Assembly: GCA_028565635.1 (NCBI GenBank)
Contig: JAOXYB010035450.1
Coordinates: 1-13,891, forward strand
Reading direction: 5' to 3'
Source: Phoronis ovalis
Taxonomy: Eukaryota; Phoronida; Phoronidae
Length of the DNA: 13,891 nt
In this document: positions 9,473 through 13,891 of the stretch, in pieces
How positions within the stretch are numbered: the first letter of the stretch is position 1
Layout of the letters: every line of letters starts with the position of its first letter
Made by a program: the position numbers and the translations under genes
The notes under the pieces: model-generated
What the model saw: only the letters and a program-made list of their open reading frames with translations
Database searches by the model: none
What the model was told of the DNA's origin: nothing

Positions 9473-10026
9473 ATTTACAAATACTCACAAACTATCCAAG
9501 TAAATATTCTTCTCAAACAGTGGAATCTATCAAGACTTGAGTCTACATGACCTGTACTAGTGGCATGAAAAGTTTAACTACACACTTGAGAATGTACAAA
9601 AATAACACACTGCTTTCTTAACTCATTGCACTACAATTATTCCATTTTATTGCTACCAGGACTAGATAACCGCTGTCACATTTGGTCCTTTTTCTCCCAA
9701 TAATTGTACATGTTTACAGATGGCCTATTGTATGTAGTAGAGCACTTTGTGTTAATGGTATTTTCTGTTAAAATTATCAAGAATAGTACACTAAATTATT
9801 TCATAATACAGAAAAATGTCCTGTTTCCATCTATATTAACACTGGATACAAAACAAAATAAATACTTTATTCATTAACACTGAGATGATGTCTTGGTGAT
9901 CTTTTCACATAACCTAATTGTTCCTTGGTAATCAAAGTTTACTTGTCATCCACAGCTGTAATTCTTTGTGTCACTTCAAGGCAGTAACTGTCTATTTGTT
10001 TATTTCACAAGCATACTTGTGACATG

Positions 10027-10032
10027 TTTATT
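10027..10032 (-). terminator. Candidate proximal NUS1 poly(A) signal
   Basis: The minus strand has AATAAA about 55 bases past the NUS1 stop, with a second copy at 9999-10004 and a third at 9866-9871. Clustered signals suggest short and longer alternative 3'UTRs. Confidence 0.45.
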
Positions 10033-10085
10033 CAATTTTCTGTATTTTGTAGAAAATATTTAAACTATTGAGCAAGTATCGTTGA

Positions 10086-10176
10086 TCACTTTCCAAACCT
10101 CTGTTCTTTATAGGCATATGATTCTAATGTTTGAAGGAATGTCTTATAATCTATGCCATGATGTGTTGGTAACGAT
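10086..10176 (-). CDS. NUS1: NUS1 coding exon 5 (residues 224-253 and stop)
   Basis: The acceptor is TTTGTAG and the stop TGA is at 10086-10088. It starts [17 protein letters not shown], compared with human SLPSHLNISYEDFFSAL. It ends EQRFGK, compared with human EQRLGK, so the terminal RXG motif is intact. Confidence 0.94.
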
Positions 10177-13098
10177 CTACAAAACAAAACCAATGAGCTG
10201 TTGCAAAATATAACAAAAACCAAAGTTTATTTGCTTAAAAATGTCTAAAATATCAAACTTGCACAATTTGATATACAATCATAGGCTATTGTATGTGAGC
10301 CGCAGACCAACTTTAATGACGATGTCGCCAAAGTAAACCTAGGTGAGGCATTTGGGTAATAAAGGTCACTCCCGTAGTTATTCTCGTGTCTTTTTAACTA
10401 CATTCATAACTGCAATTTTAATAAATCTCGATAAAACACTTCTACAGTCAAGGGAGTGTAAGTCAAATCTGTTACTTTAATATTGCCTACTAACAATGCA
10501 AAATTTACAGCTGCCTTTATTGATTTTTTTTATGCGACTCCCAGCAGGAACCTCCAGCTTTAACACTATGCTTTAAGAATTATTTATTGCTACTGTACAT
10601 CATAATTAATATGAGAATGACCATCCGGAAATTTTGGTGATGCATAGGAGTATAAATAAATACAATTCCAAGTTTACTCAGAAGGCAAACAACCATTCAT
10701 TAAACATCTTCATGGTGACACCTGCCATCTTGTTCTTGAGTTATGGTAGACTTACAATATTTCTGAAAGACGTATGTGCCAGGGAAGATATCCAAGCGTG
10801 CTGTCTACGGCACCAAACCTTAGTAATAAGTCAGGGTCAGGGAAGCCTTGTTGATCTATAACAGAAAATGAAGAATTTTGCCAGGTACTCGAAACATTTC
10901 TTTATATCCTCTGTACAACATGGGACTATTTACTGTGGAGTAATTTCTGGCTGGAGATGAATTGCAACATATTAGTCACATAATGCATTGATGTAGTAGC
11001 AGTTACTTCTGTAATCGAATAAACAGAGCAACTGAACTCTTGTTTGAATATACCATTTAGATTTAAGTAAACTTTACGAAAAATAGTTCTGAAAGCTGCG
11101 CTGCCGCCTCAAAATGCAAAACAACAAAAACCAATATGTTCTGTCTTGTAGATGTCTGTGTGTGATATGATTACAGCAGACTAATTGTATGAACTAGTAA
11201 TTGATGTAGCAAAACAAACTGAGGCACAACACTCTTTGCTACAGAATGAATCACTGGAGCACAGAAAATTGTGGGTTTGATCATTTATACAATGCTGCGA
11301 ATTGTAAGACTGCTTGGGTACTTTCACTTTGCCACCAGGTCTATTTTAGTATTTGAAAGATTTAAAAAATGTACAATTGTCAAGGTCGTATGCCACTTAC
11401 CTTCTAAGTGCCTCTGTACATTACTAAGTGTGATATCACTGGGTTTACTTTGCTGGTTTATCATGGTTTCACATAATTGCTTTGTTTTCTTTACTAAGTA
11501 CTGTGTACCATCTTCTAATGAATGTAAATGAATTATGACTTGATTGCTTTTGTACACTTCTGAAATTCAACATACTTCAATATTAGAACTACTGATTTGC
11601 TATGAACAAATGAAAGCCCCATCTTATTAATTGTAGTTTTGAACTTTGCTAATTACCATCACAAGCATAATTAGCTATAAATACCTGTTGCTGTCAGTAT
11701 GTTGATTGTTAGCAAGCTGATGAATATCATAGTAAGCATACTGATTACCTGGGCATTTACCACTTTGGGTAACCACAATTACCTGGGCATTTACCACCTT
11801 AGGTAACCATACTAATCAGGATACAGTATTTTATCATAATATCAACAATGGAGTGTTCAGTATGCAAGTGTAGTTGGGAATTGAATATAAGATTTGTTGG
11901 TAGTTTTAGTCAAAAAGATGCCTACTGAGTGAAAACATCTAGAGAAGTATGGTACATAACATGTCTAGTCTTTCATGGTGAAACTACACTATAACAAAAA
12001 AGCTCATCTAGATGCTTACCTTTCTGTTGGTGGCTTTTACTATCAATGCCAGAGTATATACACACTGTAGGCTGAGAATTTTTGCTGTCTGAAGTCTGAC
12101 TGCATAAGTGTACTATTTGCTTATGTAATAGAGACTGATTTCTTTTAAATATACCTGGAACGAAGAAAATAGGACATGGAAAAGGGGATTTTTTTAATCT
12201 GTCAGTGAAGTTGTCAGGTATTAAAGCTGAAAATTGCCTGTACTATATACAAGCTTACTAACACACTCAGGAACTGACTATTCCATGCACTGGTGGTTAC
12301 GTTATCAAAAATCATAGTCTCAAGCACAAAGTTGACTAGCAATTTTTAGGCAGTCATGTGCAACAATTTTCAAGTTTTAAAACCAGTAGTATATTTTCTG
12401 TTACTGAACACATTGAATAGCAAAACATGGGTATACCTGTTTCCCTACATAGCTGTTATATGTTGCTATAGATTACTAAAAGAATGCTAATTAAATGGGG
12501 ATAAAACTAGTGAGAAAAGATTGGAAAATTATCTGACACATCAAGCATTTCACATGACCACTCAGGAATATGACAAGCATCTATGTTAAACTGGCTATTG
12601 ATAATGAGCATTAATGCAGTTGTCATTTTTTAATAATCATTAACTGTCATGTGACAGGACAAGTCTAGAACTCCTCGGTTTCTGTCTCCGCATTGACCCT
12701 GGCCAATCAATGACCCGAAAAATTGTCGAACTCAAAGCAAATGAAAACACCACCACAAAACACGGTGGATACAATGCTATTAAACCAGTTTATGAAAAGA
12801 GAAATATAAATGTGTACATACCTTCGGGATCAAAAAGACTAATATATGATACTCCCATTCCTATGCACCATACACATATCGCAGCTATATCGCTGAATGA
12901 AATGTTTTCTTCTGTAAGTAATATGCCTACGTGAATTGGAAGTTTCTGCAAAGTTTTAGAATCGCCTACTAAGTCTGTAGGACCTTTCCAATAATAAATA
13001 CTGTACCATTTTTTGGCCCCTACAAGGCACTGAATAAAAATGGAGCGAAACGATAAAATATAGTGGATTATACGAAGTAAAATAGCTGGCAGTCCCAT
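10086..13098 (-). CDS. NUS1: NUS1 / Nogo-B receptor, dehydrodolichyl diphosphate synthase subunit, 5 coding exons
   Basis: NUS1 is the non-catalytic subunit that binds and activates DHDDS; the ER cis-prenyltransferase extends farnesyl diphosphate into the dolichol precursor needed for N-glycosylation. Coding exons on the minus strand are 13098-12822, 12154-12020, 11559-11401, 10855-10756 and 10176-10086, all AG/GT bordered and phase-compatible, 253 residues (human 293). Residues 2-26 are hydrophobic, a likely ER anchor. [13 protein letters not shown] (52-64) with [20 protein letters not shown] (68-87) is the family signature. LEDG and PSDI follow in exon 3, then [20 protein letters not shown] and WHIRLSEI in exon 4. 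The end is RFGK, the conserved RXG motif needed for complex activity. The start at 13098 has an ATC-ATG-G context and aligns with the human N-terminus; in-frame ATGs at 13188 (283 residues) and 13299 (320) are alternatives. Confidence 0.93.
10756..10855 (-). CDS. NUS1: NUS1 coding exon 4 (residues 191-223 plus two bases)
   Basis: The acceptor is GTTATAG and the donor GTAAGT. It carries the most conserved stretch, [20 protein letters not shown], then PWHIRLSEI. In catalytic cis-prenyltransferases this region supplies active-site arginines and serine; in NUS1 it does not. Confidence 0.94.
11401..11559 (-). CDS. NUS1: NUS1 coding exon 3 (residues 138-190 plus one base)
   Basis: The acceptor is TTTCAG and the donor GTAAGT. 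It encodes [20 protein letters not shown] and later [14 protein letters not shown]. These line up with human LAVKVLSPEDGKADIVRAA and RPTDLDVDTLASLL. Confidence 0.92.
11744..11811. repeat. 34-base tandem duplication in NUS1 intron 2
   Basis: Two adjacent 34-base copies (11744-11777 and 11778-11811) differ at about three positions. Each begins ATTACCTGGGCATTTACCAC and ends near GGTAACCA, so each copy contains opposed TTACC/GGTAA and can fold on itself. Confidence 0.85.
12020..12154 (-). CDS. NUS1: NUS1 coding exon 2 (residues 93-138)
   Basis: The acceptor is TTCCAG and the donor GTAAGC. The first two bases complete Gly93, giving GIFKRN exactly as in human NUS1. The remainder is poorly conserved and polar ([10 protein letters not shown]), as in the variable region of the family. 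Confidence 0.9.
12822..13098 (-). CDS. NUS1: NUS1 coding exon 1 (residues 1-92 plus one base)
   Basis: It ends in CCCGAAG before GTATGT. It encodes the hydrophobic N-terminal segment and the first conserved strand/helix unit [10 protein letters not shown]. It breaks after the FDPE residues, at the position corresponding to human YDHQ. The frame stays open upstream to 13299, so the exon may start translation earlier. Confidence 0.9.
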
Positions 13099-13692
13099 GA
13101 TAATATGATGCAAGGCTGCGGAGGAGACATCTCCGGCTCCAAAGACGAACGGACAGAGCCGGTTGCACGTCATCACTATGGTTTGCATGATAAATACATA
13201 CTTTGACTTTACAAGTTGATTTTGTAAACGGAAAAATAGTAAAAATTCTTTTATTTTTAATGTTATATAAAATAGATGCCTATTTTTGCAAATATACATT
13301 GAATAGAAAACAAATGTAGGCGCAAAAGTAATTCTGTCAGGGGAGATAAGTCAAATAGTCTGTCCAGGAACGCTAATTCTCCAATTTCAGTCCAGGAGCT
13401 GCTGGAACTTTAAGAATCGACGTTTTCCTTTAATAAATGTGCATAACATAAATTTTAAACGTAAAATAAGTAGTCTCAATCCAGTGTATCCAAAATATAA
13501 ATATTTTTTTCTGGCTAGCTAGCAACATAATCCGGGAATATAATTCTTGTTTACACTAATCAAATTTGTTTTTACAAATCATATCCGACACAGTTTATGA
13601 AATATTTATGGAACCCGGCAATTTCTTGTTTTCCATGTCGACTCATAATCACACTAAATGTGTATGCTATTCAGAAATTTGATGTTGTATCT

Positions 13693-13718
13693 GGGGAGGG
13701 AGGGTACTTGGGTAGGGG
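13693..13718 (+). other. G-quadruplex-type tract
   Basis: Four G runs of at least three with loops A, A and TACTT are followed by a fifth GGGG run. This meets the usual G3+N1-7 pattern. Further G runs continue to 13762. It lies about 600 bases upstream of the preferred NUS1 start. Confidence 0.65.
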
Positions 13719-13786
13719 TGTGTGGTACAGGCCCGGGGAGGGGACTTATGTAAAGGGTGGGTCCACATGCGCAAACACAGGTTTTT

Positions 13787-13879
13787 AAAAAAGCCCCTAC
13801 TGAAACGCGTATATTAGGCTGCTAAAAAAACACCCCTTTGAAAGACTTGTAGGTATAAAAAGTGACCCTTTGGCAGACC
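13787..13879 (+). repeat. Degenerate repeats of about 35 bases at window end
   Basis: An A-run followed by a C-rich block occurs three times: AAAAAAGCCCCTACTGAAAC (13787), AAAAAAACACCCCTTTGAAA (13824) and AAAAAGTGACCCTTTGGCAG (13857). Spacings are 37 and 33. This looks like the edge of a repetitive element that continues past the window. Confidence 0.45.
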
Positions 13880-13891
13880 TCACTTAGTAAA

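Larger units (their letters stand above)
8663..10085. other. Convergent intergenic region, 3'UTRs of RMI1 and NUS1
   Basis: No exon is supported in this 1.4 kb. It separates the RMI1 stop from the NUS1 stop and must hold both 3' untranslated regions. The first AATAAA on the plus strand after RMI1 is at 9460. On the minus strand AATAAA occurs at 10027, 9999, 9866 and 9467. The region is AT-rich throughout. Confidence 0.7.
10177..12821 (-). other. NUS1 introns 1-4
   Basis: Introns lie at 12155-12821, 11560-12019, 10856-11400 and 10177-10755. They are AT-rich with no supported gene. Intron 2 carries the 34-base tandem duplication described separately. The short frames at 10634-10861 and 11271-11531 on the plus strand lie opposite NUS1 exons and are shadows. 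Confidence 0.6.
13189..13891. other. NUS1 5' flank, non-coding
   Basis: This should hold the NUS1 5'UTR and promoter on the minus strand. No exon is supported; the 63-codon plus-strand frame at 13597-13788 runs through a G-rich low-complexity tract and is rejected. The stretch includes GGGAGATAAG at 13341-13350, a word I associate with mollusc genomes. It also holds a G-run cluster at 13693-13718 and degenerate terminal repeats from 13787 on. Confidence 0.55.

Noticed and set aside
11271-11531. Plus-strand 86-codon frame
   Set aside because: It is the antisense shadow of NUS1 exon 3, whose protein is clearly conserved on the other strand.
12710-12934. Plus-strand 74-codon frame
   Set aside because: It is the shadow of NUS1 exon 1 and its intron; no motif.
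13597-13788. Plus-strand 63-codon glycine-rich frame
   Set aside because: The glycine content is produced by the G-rich tract; no start context or homology.
1-13891. CRISPR array, bacterial operon, integrated virus or defence system
   Set aside because: No regular repeat-spacer pattern, phage or viral protein, or bacterial gene structure; the content is intron-bearing animal genes.

Overview
The window is animal nuclear DNA and holds two complete, ordinary-looking, multi-exon genes in tail-to-tail (convergent) orientation. Neither appears as one long reading frame. I assembled both by joining conserved protein segments across GT..AG introns whose phases match at every junction. Overall base use is AT-rich. 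The introns are short (about 230-725 bases). There are no operons, bacterial ribosome binding sites or viral genes. The host looks like a marine invertebrate. A GGGAGATAA box near the right end and repeated ACATGT words recall mollusc genomes, but that placement is a weak inference.

The plus-strand gene (coding 1248-8662, 12 coding exons, 681 residues) is RMI1, the OB-fold scaffold of the BLM/TOP3A/RMI dissolvasome that resolves double Holliday junctions. It has the N-terminal helical domain and OB1 with the TOP3-gate insertion (exons 1-5). A long acidic and then polar disordered linker follows (exons 6-8), and a C-terminal OB2 that should bind RMI2 (end of exon 8 to exon 12). The start is preceded within 6 bases by a splice acceptor, so a non-coding 5' exon should lie further left.

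The minus-strand gene (coding 13098 or 13188 down to 10086, 5 coding exons, 253 or 283 residues) is NUS1 (Nogo-B receptor), the non-catalytic partner of DHDDS in cis-prenyltransferase, which makes the dolichol precursor at the ER. Its C-terminus ends in the conserved RXG motif (RFGK).

Region by region: 1-1242 is non-coding with a strong inverted repeat (178-502) and must contain the RMI1 promoter. 1243-8662 is RMI1. 8663-10085 is shared 3' flank with poly(A) signals for both genes, including an abutting opposite-strand pair at 9460-9472. 10086-13188 is NUS1. 13189-13891 is the NUS1 5' flank, with a G-rich quadruplex-type tract and degenerate terminal repeats. The two genes act in unrelated pathways (genome stability and dolichol/N-glycosylation); only their 3' ends are likely to interact. 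I found no previously undescribed system. The most interesting points are a SUMO-interaction-like motif in RMI1, the left inverted repeat and the opposed poly(A) signals.
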